Origin: a virus
DNA length: 64,000 nucleotides
Reading direction: 5' to 3' (one strand)
IMG/VR virus record: IMGVR_UViG_3300032675_000001
Location: 248,001-312,000 of that record
Below the pieces are notes generated by a model. It was given only the letters and a program-made list of their open reading frames with translations. It made no database searches and was not told the origin of the DNA. A program made the translations under genes and the position numbers. Below, piece by piece: positions 14,577-23,089 of the stretch. The stretch's first letter is position 1. Each line of letters opens with the position of its first letter.

Positions 14577-14963
14577 ATGGCTTACGTGTCTCAGGAAATG
14601 AAGAAGGAACTTGCTCCCGCCATCAGGGCCATTCTGAAGAAGTATGGCATCAAGGGTTCGCTTGCAGTTCAACATCACTCCACGCTTGTTCTCAACATTA
14701 AGTCGGGCAAGATCGACTTCATCAAGAACTATAACGAAACTCAGGGCACTCATGTCGCTAAGGACAAGATTGATGTGAACCCCTATTGGTTTCATGAACA
14801 TTTCAGCGGTAAGGCAAAGTCGTTTCTGACTGAGGTTATCGCTGCAATGAAGGGTCCGAAGTATTTTGATCATTCGGACGCTCAAAGCGACTACTTCCAC
14901 TGCTCGCATTACATTGATGTGAATATCGGTCAGTGGAATAAGCCGTATGTGTTTGGTGCATAA
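14577..14963 (+). CDS. Conserved phage protein, unknown function
   Basis: 128 residues from ATG 14577, which lies 30 bases after the promoter; a longer frame from 14526 would begin inside the promoter. Begins MAYVSQEMKKELAPAIRAIL, then HSTLVLNIKSGKIDF and SDYFHCSHYIDVNIGQW. I have seen similar proteins in large myophages without a function. One of three short genes before a terminator. Confidence 0.7.
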   Translation: MAYVSQEMKKELAPAIRAILKKYGIKGSLAVQHHSTLVLNIKSGKIDFIKNYNETQGTHVAKDKIDVNPYWFHEHFSGKAKSFLTEVIAAMKGPKYFDHSDAQSDYFHCSHYIDVNIGQWNKPYVFGA

Positions 14964-14986
14964 CTTTAAACTTAAGGAGAAATAAT

Positions 14987-15133
14987 ATGCGTACTTGGTG
15001 GGTTCTGATTCGCAATGACGGTGGCGCTGGCATCCGGGTTACCGTACAGGGCGACAATGCATATAATGCATTTCAGATTGCAAAGCGGCTCTATGGATCG
15101 TCTTTGATTTCTCAACACGCAAATCTCTGCTGA
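14987..15133 (+). CDS. Small protein, unknown
   Basis: 48 residues (MRTWWVLIRNDGG onward, ending SQHANLC). Perfect AAGGAGA Shine-Dalgarno six bases before ATG. Closely spaced after the previous gene and directly before a terminator. Not recognised. Confidence 0.65.
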   Translation: MRTWWVLIRNDGGAGIRVTVQGDNAYNAFQIAKRLYGSSLISQHANLC

Positions 15134-15140
15134 ATGTGAA

Positions 15141-15168
15141 AAAGGGCTTGACAAACAAGCCCTTTTTT
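15141..15168 (+). terminator. Terminator whose stem contains the next promoter's -35
   Basis: Stem AAAGGGCTTG/CAAGCCCTTT, loop ACAAA, then T run. TTGACA of the next promoter is formed by the 3' end of the left arm and the loop. Confidence 0.85.
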
Positions 15169-15176
15169 GCTATATT
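15148..15176 (+). promoter_or_regulatory. Sigma-70-type promoter overlapping a terminator
   Basis: TTGACA (15148-15153), 17-nt spacer formed by the terminator, TATATT (15171-15176). Termination and re-initiation are packed into 36 bases. Confidence 0.8.
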
Positions 15177-15223
15177 AAGAATGTGCAATACCGCACGTAA
15201 CTAACCACTAACTAGAGAATTTA

Positions 15224-15565
15224 ATGACTAATCAAACTTTTAGTGTTGTAGGTATTACCGATTACAAAGATGGATTCAAGGTTCGCTTCACGAATGATAT
15301 GTGCAGGCGAATCAAACGTTGTTCTAAAAATGGCGCAAACCGCTTAGACTTCGTTGATCTTCCTCATGCCATGACCAAGGTTGAAGCATTGAAGTATATG
15401 CTCACCCTTCCACAGTTTCAATCTCCTGAGGATCAGGTCACGATTGAAGATGCTCTCGCAAGCCGAGATAAGGACGCTCGCATTTCTAAGGAAAAACCGC
15501 GCCGAGGTCGTCCACCATTCCCCAAAACCACTTTAAAAGATATTATGGAGGCCATCAATGGCTAA
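15224..15565 (+). CDS. Small protein with AT-hook-like motif
   Basis: 113 residues. A folded N-terminal part (TFSVVGITDYKDGFKVRF) and a C-terminal KPRRGRPPFPK, which matches the minor-groove-binding AT-hook core (RGRP). Overlaps the next gene by 8 bases. DNA binding is inferred from the hook only. Confidence 0.65.
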   Translation: MTNQTFSVVGITDYKDGFKVRFTNDMCRRIKRCSKNGANRLDFVDLPHAMTKVEALKYMLTLPQFQSPEDQVTIEDALASRDKDARISKEKPRRGRPPFPKTTLKDIMEAING

Positions 15566-15764
15566 GAAACCAATCCTCAAAATTTCCGATAAACTCACTA
15601 AGGTCAACGATAACCTTACCGTCTACTTTTATGACAATGCGTATTTAGTAGAAATCGGTGGCCGGGACGCCACTGATGAATGGGGTACGGTTAAGCTGGT
15701 GTGTAAAACCCTAGAAGATGTTTTGGTTCTGCTTAAAGAAGTAGACGAACTTCCTCGTGATTGA
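15558..15764 (+). CDS. Small protein, unknown
   Basis: 68 residues (MAKKPILKISDKLTKV onward). Predicted mixed alpha/beta with YFYDNAYLVEIGG. Coupled to the AT-hook gene. Its stop touches the terminator shared with the convergent protease gene. Confidence 0.65.
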   Translation: MAKKPILKISDKLTKVNDNLTVYFYDNAYLVEIGGRDATDEWGTVKLVCKTLEDVLVLLKEVDELPRD

Positions 15765-15790
15765 GTAAAGGCCCCATATGGGGCCTTTAC
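15765..15790. terminator. Bidirectional terminator between convergent genes
   Basis: Perfect 11-bp stem GTAAAGGCCCC/GGGGCCTTTAC with ATAT loop, A/T-rich on both flanks, between the plus-strand unit ending at 15764 and the minus-strand late unit ending at 15787. Confidence 0.85.
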
Positions 15791-16635
15791 GTTGGGTCAT
15801 TCACAGATTTAATTGCCCAAAAATCGCTGGACATTGAGGTGTTCTGAATTACTTCATAGGGCATATAAAAGTATCCATCAGCGCCCCAATTAGCACCCCA
15901 AGAGTTTCTAGCAATAAATCTCTGGGTGGAATTATTGTATCCCACTAAAAGGACGCAATGCCCACCCAGCAGTTGTTCGGTTTTGACATTCGGATATGGC
16001 ATCATTCCGGTTTGTGCGACCACTTCGCTTTCAAAACTGCTATAAACATCAAAGCCGATGATGACAGGATATCCTAAAGCGATTGCACCTATGCAAGTAT
16101 CAAAGTCTGGCACTGATTCGTATAGTGTAACTTTTCTACGTATAGCATCTGCTACAGCAACTGAGGGCGGAGCAACTGTAAATTTAGAAATATTGTATGG
16201 CCAAAGCGTTTCTAGTGGTGCACCATTTGTGTACGTAACTTTGATACCGTCACGAATATATGCGCCACTGTCTTGTCTAACTGTACCCTCAAAAACTCTC
16301 TCATAATAGTAAATAAAGAGTCTGCTGACTTGGGTTGCTTTGCTGTTGTAGCGTCTATCCATATATTCGATGCATCCTGCGATTGCGTTGCCGGTGCAAG
16401 AACCTAGATTACCCTGATCATCAATGGGGGAACACCACTGCCTCAAGTCAACTGAGTTAGGAGTAGAGGAAGGAGCCGGTGCAGAAAAAATCAAATCTCT
16501 GGAATCTACTGGTTCTCTAGCCCAATGATATTTTGGAAGAGATGGCCTGCGTGGTTGCGGTGAAGCTATCTCTGGTGACACGTGCTGCAATCCTGGATCT
16601 TGGGTTGTATCTATCAAGGGTGGTTTAATAATCAT
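15787..16635 (-). CDS. Papain-like (C1A) cysteine peptidase
   Basis: 282 residues. The catalytic triad is visible: QGNLGSCTGNA (Cys80), GGHCVLLVGY (His226) and RNSWGANWG (Asn244), with the C1A oxyanion Gln at 74. There is no signal peptide; the first 60 residues are Pro-rich and may be a propeptide. It is the last gene of the fibre operon, 3 bases after a tail-fibre-like gene. Inference: a virion protease that matures fibres or acts on the cell surface during adsorption. Its stop lies inside the shared terminator. Confidence 0.85.
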   Translation of the reverse strand: MIIKPPLIDTTQDPGLQHVSPEIASPQPRRPSLPKYHWAREPVDSRDLIFSAPAPSSTPNSVDLRQWCSPIDDQGNLGSCTGNAIAGCIEYMDRRYNSKATQVSRLFIYYYERVFEGTVRQDSGAYIRDGIKVTYTNGAPLETLWPYNISKFTVAPPSVAVADAIRRKVTLYESVPDFDTCIGAIALGYPVIIGFDVYSSFESEVVAQTGMMPYPNVKTEQLLGGHCVLLVGYNNSTQRFIARNSWGANWGADGYFYMPYEVIQNTSMSSDFWAIKSVNDPT

Positions 16636-16638
16636 CGG

Positions 16639-17928
16639 TTAACCTATGCGCCAGTTTGATCCATCGCTGTATACTGGAACAATGTTTGATCCACCTGCGC
16701 CAACTGTTGCTCCGAAATTTCCAGCAGCAACTAAGTTAGCATTATTAACAAATGCTCTCTGTCCCGCAGTAGTGGCAGATGGTAAATTTGCAACTGCGAC
16801 CGGTATAGTGATTGATATTGATGAAGATATTACCTTTGCACCAATTATATTACCGCCAGTTAGAGTGACATTGCCACCTGAACCGTTTGTGCTAAAGTTG
16901 TTAGCTTTTACTAGATTGCCGCCATCAACGTTGCCAGCAACCAAATTACCAGTAACATTTGCGGTGTCAGCAGTGATATTGTTTGTCACTGAGATGTTAT
17001 TAGCGTTGGAAATGTTACCTTGAACAACAAGATCATTAGCAAAGTTTGCATAATTAGCAGTTACTAAGTTACCAAGATTTGCAGTACCTACAGACGGGAA
17101 TGTTGTGTTACCAGTACTGTCAAGATTCCATTCATACTCACTACCTTCATAATCAGTATAGAAGTAGATGTTGTTTGTATCAATGTCAATATAACTATTG
17201 CCAGAAGCGTCCGTTAGATTTAGACTACCGGTTACTGGTTTAATATAACTACTTCCAGGTACTGTTAAATTACCATTATCTTCGAATATCCAGTTATATG
17301 CACCTTCTTGACTGTACAACAAAACATTACTATTAGTGCCATTGTCATTTAATTGGATACCTGAATAGACACCAGAATTGGTATAGATGTTAATTGCTGT
17401 GTTTGGTTGGCCAGTTATGCCAGAACCATTTGGCAATGTTAATTGACCGTTATTATCAAACGTCCATTGTTGATCTGACCCATTATTTGCATTGATGTAT
17501 ACGTTGCCATCAGTAGTGGGAATGCTTACATTTGAATTACCATCATAGATGATATTCTGTGAAGCGGTTGAAACCCAGCTTAGGTTACCTGAACCATCTG
17601 TTTGAAGAAAATATCCGTTATAACCACCTGGAATGTTCAATGTGCTTACATCTACAATACGAAGACCAGTTAGATTACCTACTGAAGTTATATTGGGCTG
17701 TGCAGCATTAGCCACAGAAAGAGAAATCAGAGCCACGTTAGCTGGACTAAAATTAGCACCACCTGCACCACTAAGAATCAAATTACCTACAATTTGTAGG
17801 TTTGCTTTATCTGTAATCGGGTTGGCAATATTGGTGGTATCCACGATAGGAATCAATGACGTGGGTGATATATTTGCACCAATGTCATTTAACTGTGTAA
17901 TTTTTATTCCCGTCAAATTTCCGCTCAT
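16639..17928 (-). CDS. Tail-fibre-like structural protein
   Basis: 429 residues of Gly/Asn/Thr-rich beta repeats, for example ITSVGNLTGLRIV, QQWTFDNNGQLTLPNGSG and NLTVPGSS (repeated W-F-DNNG-LT-P units every 50-60 residues). It ends in TAGQRAFVNNANL and VPVYSDGSNWRIG, a C-terminal module common to phage fibre and collar proteins. RBS AGGAATAACAC. It lies between another fibre protein and a protease in a late operon. Receptor binding is inferred. Confidence 0.85.
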   Translation of the reverse strand: MSGNLTGIKITQLNDIGANISPTSLIPIVDTTNIANPITDKANLQIVGNLILSGAGGANFSPANVALISLSVANAAQPNITSVGNLTGLRIVDVSTLNIPGGYNGYFLQTDGSGNLSWVSTASQNIIYDGNSNVSIPTTDGNVYINANNGSDQQWTFDNNGQLTLPNGSGITGQPNTAINIYTNSGVYSGIQLNDNGTNSNVLLYSQEGAYNWIFEDNGNLTVPGSSYIKPVTGSLNLTDASGNSYIDIDTNNIYFYTDYEGSEYEWNLDSTGNTTFPSVGTANLGNLVTANYANFANDLVVQGNISNANNISVTNNITADTANVTGNLVAGNVDGGNLVKANNFSTNGSGGNVTLTGGNIIGAKVISSSISITIPVAVANLPSATTAGQRAFVNNANLVAAGNFGATVGAGGSNIVPVYSDGSNWRIG

Positions 17929-17944
17929 GTGTTATTCCTATGTT

Positions 17945-19054
17945 TTATGAGAATGTTGCGCCATTATTACCAATACAATACCAGCTACTGTTTATGAATT
18001 GTAGTTGACATCCATAACCATTGCCGTTGAATGAGATGTTTCCATTGCTTCCACCTTTCCATCCTGCATTTGCTACCGATATGACCATTGCGTTGCCCGT
18101 GGTTGATGTCATGATGAAGTTTTTAAGTTGACCTGTTGATCCCGCAGCCAGCGTGGCAGTAGCTGCTGTTGTGGTGCTAAAATAGCTTGCTGCAACAGAT
18201 AGGTTTGCTGCTGCACCATTTGCAAGATTTTCAACACCAGCCAAATACATGAGATTAGCGGTAAGGCTTCCAGAAAACGTTGCGTTAGCTGGCAAATTGA
18301 TACCTATTGATCCTGCAGAAACAACAGGGGTATTAGTTATTACTAACTGAGAACTTGTTACGCCAACAGAGGTAACTGTTCCACCAGATGATGGTGCAGA
18401 AATGGTGACATTTCCATTGCTTCCGGATAACTGAATTCCAGCACCAGCAGTAAGTTGAGTAACACCAGTGTTTGTTACAGTAATATTACCAGAAGTGGTG
18501 ATTGGACCACCATTGATTTGAATTCCAGCACCGGGATTTAATCCAACGCTGGTGACTGTTCCCAATGACGTTCCGTTAGAAGCAGAAGTGACTCTACCAT
18601 ATTGGTCAACCGTCAAGCTTGGGTTCGTATAAGTTCCGGCAGTAACGCCACTTGATGCCAAGTCAATGTTAATATTACCTGATGATACGATTGGGGAACC
18701 GGTTACGGACAATCTTGATGTTGGAATCAATCCAACACTAGTGACTGTTCCGCCGCCACCATTTCCTCCACCGGTTGCGGAAATGGTAACAACTCCGGTG
18801 GATTCGCTAATGACAATATTGGTACCAGCAATAATCTCAGTAACACCAGTATTATTAATGGTAACCACCCCGGTTGTTGAGTTTGTAGTAACTGCGATAC
18901 CATTACCAGAGTTAAATGTGTTGAATGGACTTGAGCAAGCAAAAAGTTGCGTAAAGTTTTGTTGAGTCTTTGTGAACGCTGTATATAACGAGTCACTTCC
19001 TGTAGACTCATTAGGCAAGCCAATGTTGATGTTTTGTTGTCCGGTGATACTCAT
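17945..19054 (-). CDS. Tail-fibre-like structural protein with GTVTSVG repeats
   Basis: 369 residues. Four GTVTSVG(L/V) repeats alternate with TGVT..I.AG..I blocks, followed by a smooth beta C-terminus ending in CIGNNGATFS. Gly/Ser/Thr/Asn-rich low-complexity composition is typical of trimeric fibres. First gene of the operon, with GATAAATA at 19073-19080 and AAGGATTCACA RBS. Confidence 0.85.
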   Translation of the reverse strand: MSITGQQNINIGLPNESTGSDSLYTAFTKTQQNFTQLFACSSPFNTFNSGNGIAVTTNSTTGVVTINNTGVTEIIAGTNIVISESTGVVTISATGGGNGGGGTVTSVGLIPTSRLSVTGSPIVSSGNINIDLASSGVTAGTYTNPSLTVDQYGRVTSASNGTSLGTVTSVGLNPGAGIQINGGPITTSGNITVTNTGVTQLTAGAGIQLSGSNGNVTISAPSSGGTVTSVGVTSSQLVITNTPVVSAGSIGINLPANATFSGSLTANLMYLAGVENLANGAAANLSVAASYFSTTTAATATLAAGSTGQLKNFIMTSTTGNAMVISVANAGWKGGSNGNISFNGNGYGCQLQFINSSWYCIGNNGATFS

Positions 19055-19072
19055 TGTGAATCCTTATGATGT

Positions 19073-19080
19073 ATTTATCA
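19073..19080 (-). promoter_or_regulatory. Late promoter GATAAATA of the fibre operon
   Basis: Lies 18 bases upstream of the fibre start codon (19054), leaving room for a normal leader and RBS. Confidence 0.75.
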
Positions 19081-19087
19081 ATAAGGA

Positions 19088-20374
19088 TTAGGATTTATTG
19101 AGTGCTTCCCACTTTTTAGCCATGGCATCAACAAACTCAGAAATACTAGTCAACTTGTTTTGCTTCATATAGTTGATGATTTTGGCTGCATTTTTTCTAT
19201 CAGGACCAGAATCTGGTTTTCTAGCGTTGCTTAGCTCGTTGGCTAATCCTTTCGCTGTTTCTTTTTGATAGTAGTTGTTATCGAGATTGCGAATAATGCC
19301 TTTTGCATTTGAACTTAGTTGGGAACTATCTGTTGCCTGCAACACCTCAAGCCAAGGAATAAGCCAACCACGGTGCCTTCTGAACGATCTACCAACTTTT
19401 CTTTGGCCAGCCAAAGTATTGATTTGAGATGTCTTGGTGGTATCAAGATTTCTCCAAGCAGACTCATCTGTGTAGTAGTAAACAGGTATGTCACGTTTCT
19501 TAGCTTCTAAAAGTACTATTCTTGCAAGTCCCTTAACATTTGGGTCTGCGTCTTCTCTGACAAACACATGAACAGCAGTAACGCCATTAATAGGAATAGA
19601 TGGTTCTTTACTGAATAATCTGTCCTCTGCCTCATGAGTTCTGTGATGAGATTTTGCTGGATCGCGGTTCTGCCAGTAATCTACAGGTTTTGACGGATAT
19701 TTGCTATTATAATAGTTACCATCCAGTACGAACATAATAGCAGATTGTCCAATGGTGGCATGATAACCTCCTCTTGGAGTCCTTGTCGTGCTTAGAAAGT
19801 AGTGGTATCCTTTTGGTGCATATTGATGTTCAATACTACCCAATGAACTGCTGAGTTCAAACTTTCCGGTTGCAAGAATCTTAGAAGCTGCCCATGCTGT
19901 AGTATAATGGTATACGATTCTACTCAATGATTCATCAAGTTGTTGATCTTCATTGGTCGGTTCCCACTTCATATTCTTGGAACTGCCGATATGCTGGAAT
20001 CCATGCCTTTTGTAGAACTTGATTAGTTTAGCTTGTGATACTGCACCTTTATCCCATGGGAACAAAGTAAGTGTGATACCATCCTGTTGTGCTAAATCCT
20101 GCAATATCTTCATTGCCTTTGAGCCAGCACCACTACGCAATGGAGTTGCTTGAATCCATTTTAGTTCTACTTTATTTCCCTGTTTAGGTGTAAGTTCAAA
20201 CTGAACAATCTGCATGTCATCACCTTTACCAAAAGTCATTAGACGATTGCTACGGCTCAATGGGCTTTCTGGGAATTTTGCATTGACCTTAGCAACCCAT
20301 TCTTTAGTCTTCTCAGATGGTCCGAAGCCACTAAGTTTGATTGGTTCTTCGGTTATAAACTCTGCTGCTCTCAT
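19088..20374 (-). CDS. GNAT acetyltransferase-like plus ART-like fusion protein
   Basis: 428 residues. Start MRAAEFITEEP looks like a capsid-targeting peptide. Residues about 50-135 resemble a GNAT domain: TPLRSGAGSKAMKIL gives the acetyl-CoA loop (R80-x-G-x-G) and LIKFYKRHGF the usual C-terminal motif. Residues about 152-290 resemble an ADP-ribosyltransferase-like fold: YHYTTAWAAS, FLSTTR and HEAEDRLF (ExE at 248-250). The rest is helical. It ends an operon with SOD and a deaminase-kinase fusion (ATGA overlap). An injected modifier of host proteins, like T4 Alt, is inferred. Confidence 0.65.
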   Translation of the reverse strand: MRAAEFITEEPIKLSGFGPSEKTKEWVAKVNAKFPESPLSRSNRLMTFGKGDDMQIVQFELTPKQGNKVELKWIQATPLRSGAGSKAMKILQDLAQQDGITLTLFPWDKGAVSQAKLIKFYKRHGFQHIGSSKNMKWEPTNEDQQLDESLSRIVYHYTTAWAASKILATGKFELSSSLGSIEHQYAPKGYHYFLSTTRTPRGGYHATIGQSAIMFVLDGNYYNSKYPSKPVDYWQNRDPAKSHHRTHEAEDRLFSKEPSIPINGVTAVHVFVREDADPNVKGLARIVLLEAKKRDIPVYYYTDESAWRNLDTTKTSQINTLAGQRKVGRSFRRHRGWLIPWLEVLQATDSSQLSSNAKGIIRNLDNNYYQKETAKGLANELSNARKPDSGPDRKNAAKIINYMKQNKLTSISEFVDAMAKKWEALNKS

Positions 20375-21543
20375 CCCCAGCCTCTCTTTACTTTTTGTTG
20401 ATATAGTGGCATTACTTCTTCAGTAAACCCTACATCAAGAATGACTGGTCTACCTTCATATTCGCCCCAATTGGCTGCTTGATTTAAATCTCCAATAAGG
20501 ATGGATGAGCTATTTATAAGATCACCCGCTTCATGAACATAATCCATAAAAATATCAAGGTCTTGTTCTGTTTTGCCTGCTTCTTTGAGGTCTTGTAAAA
20601 TCTCTCCCAGTTCACGAGAGCGCCAGCGATCTCGTCTATTCAAGAGGGCTTGAACTGCTTCAGTAAAGTCCCAAACATGTGTGCAGTGTAGCAAAGTTGC
20701 TAGTTTTGCAGAACTTACTTTCTTTGCAAGTTCAGTTTGAAGCCATGTTGGTTGCGGATTCTTTCTGTCATAATCAATAAGCGGGATGACGATTGGCAGT
20801 CTACCAAGATATCCATCATCAAGGATTTGGACTTCTGCCTCATTCTGCGCCATACCCTTTGCATTTTTGGCAACTTTAAGAGCAGTAGGACGCCCCTCAT
20901 ATTCAATGATCATTGCTACTCTTGCCGATCCTCCACCCAGTCTTTTAGCACGTTGTAAAGCATATGCGAGACGGCTTTTGAACGACTTGGTTGAACTGAG
21001 TTCATTTTCATCCCAACCAGTTGGTAGAGGCATCTCATCAAGTTCTTGTGTTTCTTTGATGAAGTCATCCTTCTTTTCAAGGAAGATGTTAGAAATCTTT
21101 TTGCAGAGTTCTCTTACGCTTTTATTGCCGGATTCCAATTGAGTAAACTTGCGTTGATCATTGGTTTGTGTTGGATCAATATACCCACAGTATACCTTTT
21201 TGACAGGGCTGTTATTGATTAAATCGGTGCAACTCTTACTGTATCTGTTACCCATTACATCATTGCATGGGCTTAGTGTAGTAACAATGATACTTCCTTT
21301 AGGAACTTCGCCATACTTGGATTCATACTTACCTAATGCTTCTCGTTCAGCATGAATCCATTTGTCTCCTGACTTGGTGCTTATGCCAGTTACAATGTTG
21401 TTCTTGGGATCAAGGACGGCTGCACCAACAAGCCCGTCTAGCTTGGGGTTGCCGTGGTGCTCGTCAATAACCATCTCACATAACTTGAGAAGGATTTTGT
21501 CCAGTTTTTTATAATTGTGGATTTCAAAGTCGGATGCTCTCAC
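20371..21543 (-). CDS. Deaminase-like plus protein-kinase-like fusion protein
   Basis: 390 residues. Residues 1-125 follow the zinc cytidine/dCMP deaminase pattern: HAE at 64-66 and SPC (92-93) with a second Cys at 105. Residues about 200-380 follow a protein-kinase fold: GGGSARVAMII (P-loop), ALKVAK (K223), NEAE, GDLNQAANWG (D352 and N357 at HRDxxxxN spacing) and LDVGF (D370-V-G, DFG-like). It overlaps SOD upstream and the GNAT/ART gene downstream. Such a fusion is unusual. Modification of host targets is inferred; neither activity is proven. Confidence 0.7.
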   Translation of the reverse strand: MRASDFEIHNYKKLDKILLKLCEMVIDEHHGNPKLDGLVGAAVLDPKNNIVTGISTKSGDKWIHAEREALGKYESKYGEVPKGSIIVTTLSPCNDVMGNRYSKSCTDLINNSPVKKVYCGYIDPTQTNDQRKFTQLESGNKSVRELCKKISNIFLEKKDDFIKETQELDEMPLPTGWDENELSSTKSFKSRLAYALQRAKRLGGGSARVAMIIEYEGRPTALKVAKNAKGMAQNEAEVQILDDGYLGRLPIVIPLIDYDRKNPQPTWLQTELAKKVSSAKLATLLHCTHVWDFTEAVQALLNRRDRWRSRELGEILQDLKEAGKTEQDLDIFMDYVHEAGDLINSSSILIGDLNQAANWGEYEGRPVILDVGFTEEVMPLYQQKVKRGWG

Positions 21544-22094
21544 AGTGATTTACCCCAACGAGTATTGATCACATTCCAGTTGATAATCTTCCAAAGATTA
21601 CGAAGATACGATTTTTTATCAGCACCATAATCTAGCAAAAACGCATGTTCCCACCAGTCAACAAGAAGCAGTATGTCATCTCTGACTTCATGGTTTTTGA
21701 TTGTTTTGATGCTGCCGTCATAGGCAAGATAAATCCAGCCCGATCCTTCAATCTTCAACGCTTCCTCAAGAAAAGCACCTTTGAACTTATCATAATCACC
21801 AAAGTGTTTGTTGATGAATGGAAGCATCGGGCCGTTAGGTTTATTGTTCGTTCTTACTTCCCTAAACTGAGGGAACCACATGTTATGTAAGAACGCACCA
21901 GCATAGTTGAAGTCAGAGTCACCTTCATTATCGTTGTAGCGTTGAGCATATCCCTTAGCCAACTTGTTATAATGAAGGTCAAGGGTGTCCTTCCCCATAA
22001 CTGGAGAAACTTCACGCTCCGTGAAGTTTAACGGTATGATTTCTATGTCTTGAGGCTTAGATTTGGCTTCAAGTAAGGTAATATATTCACGCAT
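21540..22094 (-). CDS. Fe/Mn superoxide dismutase family protein
   Basis: 184 residues from ATG 22094, with start MREYITLLEAKSK, which fits a capsid-targeting peptide with an LxE/A cut site. Then the SOD fold: DLHYNKLAKGYAQ (His), FLHNMWFPQF (His), FKGAFLEEALKIEGSGWIYL, and LLVDWWEHAFLLDYG (Asp and His), so all four metal ligands are present. Fe/Mn SODs convert superoxide to peroxide and oxygen. It is first in a three-gene late operon. Virion packaging is inferred from the N-terminus. Confidence 0.85.
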   Translation of the reverse strand: MREYITLLEAKSKPQDIEIIPLNFTEREVSPVMGKDTLDLHYNKLAKGYAQRYNDNEGDSDFNYAGAFLHNMWFPQFREVRTNNKPNGPMLPFINKHFGDYDKFKGAFLEEALKIEGSGWIYLAYDGSIKTIKNHEVRDDILLLVDWWEHAFLLDYGADKKSYLRNLWKIINWNVINTRWGKSL

Positions 22095-22098
22095 CTTG

Positions 22099-22106
22099 TA
22101 TTTATT
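22099..22106 (-). promoter_or_regulatory. Late promoter AATAAATA abutting the SOD start
   Basis: Only CAAG separates ATAAATA from the ATG at 22094. No Shine-Dalgarno. It drives SOD, the deaminase-kinase and GNAT/ART genes. Confidence 0.65.
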
Positions 22107-22130
22107 CAAGCGCGAAGAAATGTATTGGGA

Positions 22131-22346
22131 TTATTTACGCCTTACGATTCTACCTCTGGTCACATCATATGGGCTGATATCTACATCAACCATATCTCCC
22201 ATGAGGATACGTATTTCATATTGTCGCATCTTGCCAGCAACATAAGCGAGTATTACTACGCCATTTTCCAGTTTTACTCTGAAGTTTGCATTGGGTAATA
22301 CATCCACGATTTCCCCTTCTAGACGCATTGTACTTTCTTTAGCCAT
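22131..22346 (-). CDS. infA: Translation initiation factor IF-1
   Basis: 71 residues, one less than E. coli IF-1, and collinear over the full length: [20 protein letters not shown], then HVSGKMR-like [17 protein letters not shown] and [14 protein letters not shown]. This is a complete OB fold that occupies the ribosomal A site during initiation. It sits in a late structural gene block after a fibre-associated gene. With the phage initiator-type tRNA at 6579 it suggests control of translation start. The Shine-Dalgarno is weak, so coupling is likely. Confidence 0.92.
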   Translation of the reverse strand: MAKESTMRLEGEIVDVLPNANFRVKLENGVVILAYVAGKMRQYEIRILMGDMVDVDISPYDVTRGRIVRRK

Positions 22347-22354
22347 AAATCATA

Positions 22355-22891
22355 TTACTTCTTTAAAATATCCCACATTGACTCCTTCTCTAGGATTTCT
22401 TTTTCAAGCTGACGATATTGATCGCCAAGAGCCTTAAGTTCTTCCCACTTGCCTTCTAAATCATTGTTTGGGCGTAGGATACCCAAACGCTGTTCAATCT
22501 GATCCAGCCTATCAGATAGGTTCACACCTTTAACTGTAAGATTACCCTCAATTATTGTATCACCGTTAACCTGTAATGTGTGTCCAGATGTAATAGTATT
22601 TGGATACATGTATCCATTAGTTGAGATGTACGGAGATGCAGTAGTGGTGATGGTATTGTTATAACCCCAGTTGGATGATCCTAAAGAACCCATTGTTGGA
22701 AAATACTGACCAGTTAATCCGCCGCCACCGCCGAGTGATGAAGACAGGCTTCCAGTAATATTTGAACTTGTACTATAATTAAACGATCCACTTGATCCTA
22801 AAGTATAGGTATAACCTCCACCGGAGTCAACTTCCGTCACCATTTGGTCATCAGTTAGATCATAAACTTCATTAGTAGTATCGTCGGTCAT
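22355..22891 (-). CDS. Gly/Ser-rich structural protein with coiled-coil end
   Basis: 178 residues. The N-terminal 120 residues are Gly, Ser, Thr and Tyr-rich, ending in TSGHTLQVNGDTIIEGNLTV, a beta-helix-like fibre unit. The C-terminal 60 residues are helical: LDQIEQRLGILRPNNDLE and WEELKALGDQYRQLEKEI. I recognise this tail from T4-like and marine myophage virion proteins. It overlaps the AbrB-like gene by ATGA. Precise location in the virion unknown. Confidence 0.75.
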   Translation of the reverse strand: MTDDTTNEVYDLTDDQMVTEVDSGGGYTYTLGSSGSFNYSTSSNITGSLSSSLGGGGGLTGQYFPTMGSLGSSNWGYNNTITTTASPYISTNGYMYPNTITSGHTLQVNGDTIIEGNLTVKGVNLSDRLDQIEQRLGILRPNNDLEGKWEELKALGDQYRQLEKEILEKESMWDILKK

Positions 22892-23073
22892 TTATTAGCC
22901 TTTTTTAAGAATAGTTCACCGCGCTCATCAACGCCAATCTCAACGTCATCGCCTTCTTTCCATCCCAAATATTTTAGGAGTGGAATAGGAACAGGTATGA
23001 TCATATCACCATCAGGAGATTCCTGAGTGATAACCTCATACCTCGTCTTACTTCTTTTGGATTTTGCAGCCAT
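22888..23073 (-). CDS. AbrB/MazE-like DNA-binding protein
   Basis: 61 residues. Basic N-terminus, then PDGDMIIPVPIPLLKYLGWK and EGDDVEIGVDERGELFLKK, the swapped-hairpin SpoVT/AbrB pattern seen in MazE antitoxins and AbrB regulators. No toxin gene was found next to it, so a transcription regulator role is more likely than an antitoxin. Confidence 0.75.
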   Translation of the reverse strand: MAAKSKRSKTRYEVITQESPDGDMIIPVPIPLLKYLGWKEGDDVEIGVDERGELFLKKANK

Positions 23074-23089
23074 TTAATTTGTTGTCATA

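Noticed and set aside
16646-18965. Plus-strand open frames opposite the fibre genes
   Set aside because: Low-complexity shadows of Gly/Thr/Asn-rich fibre genes, without RBS.
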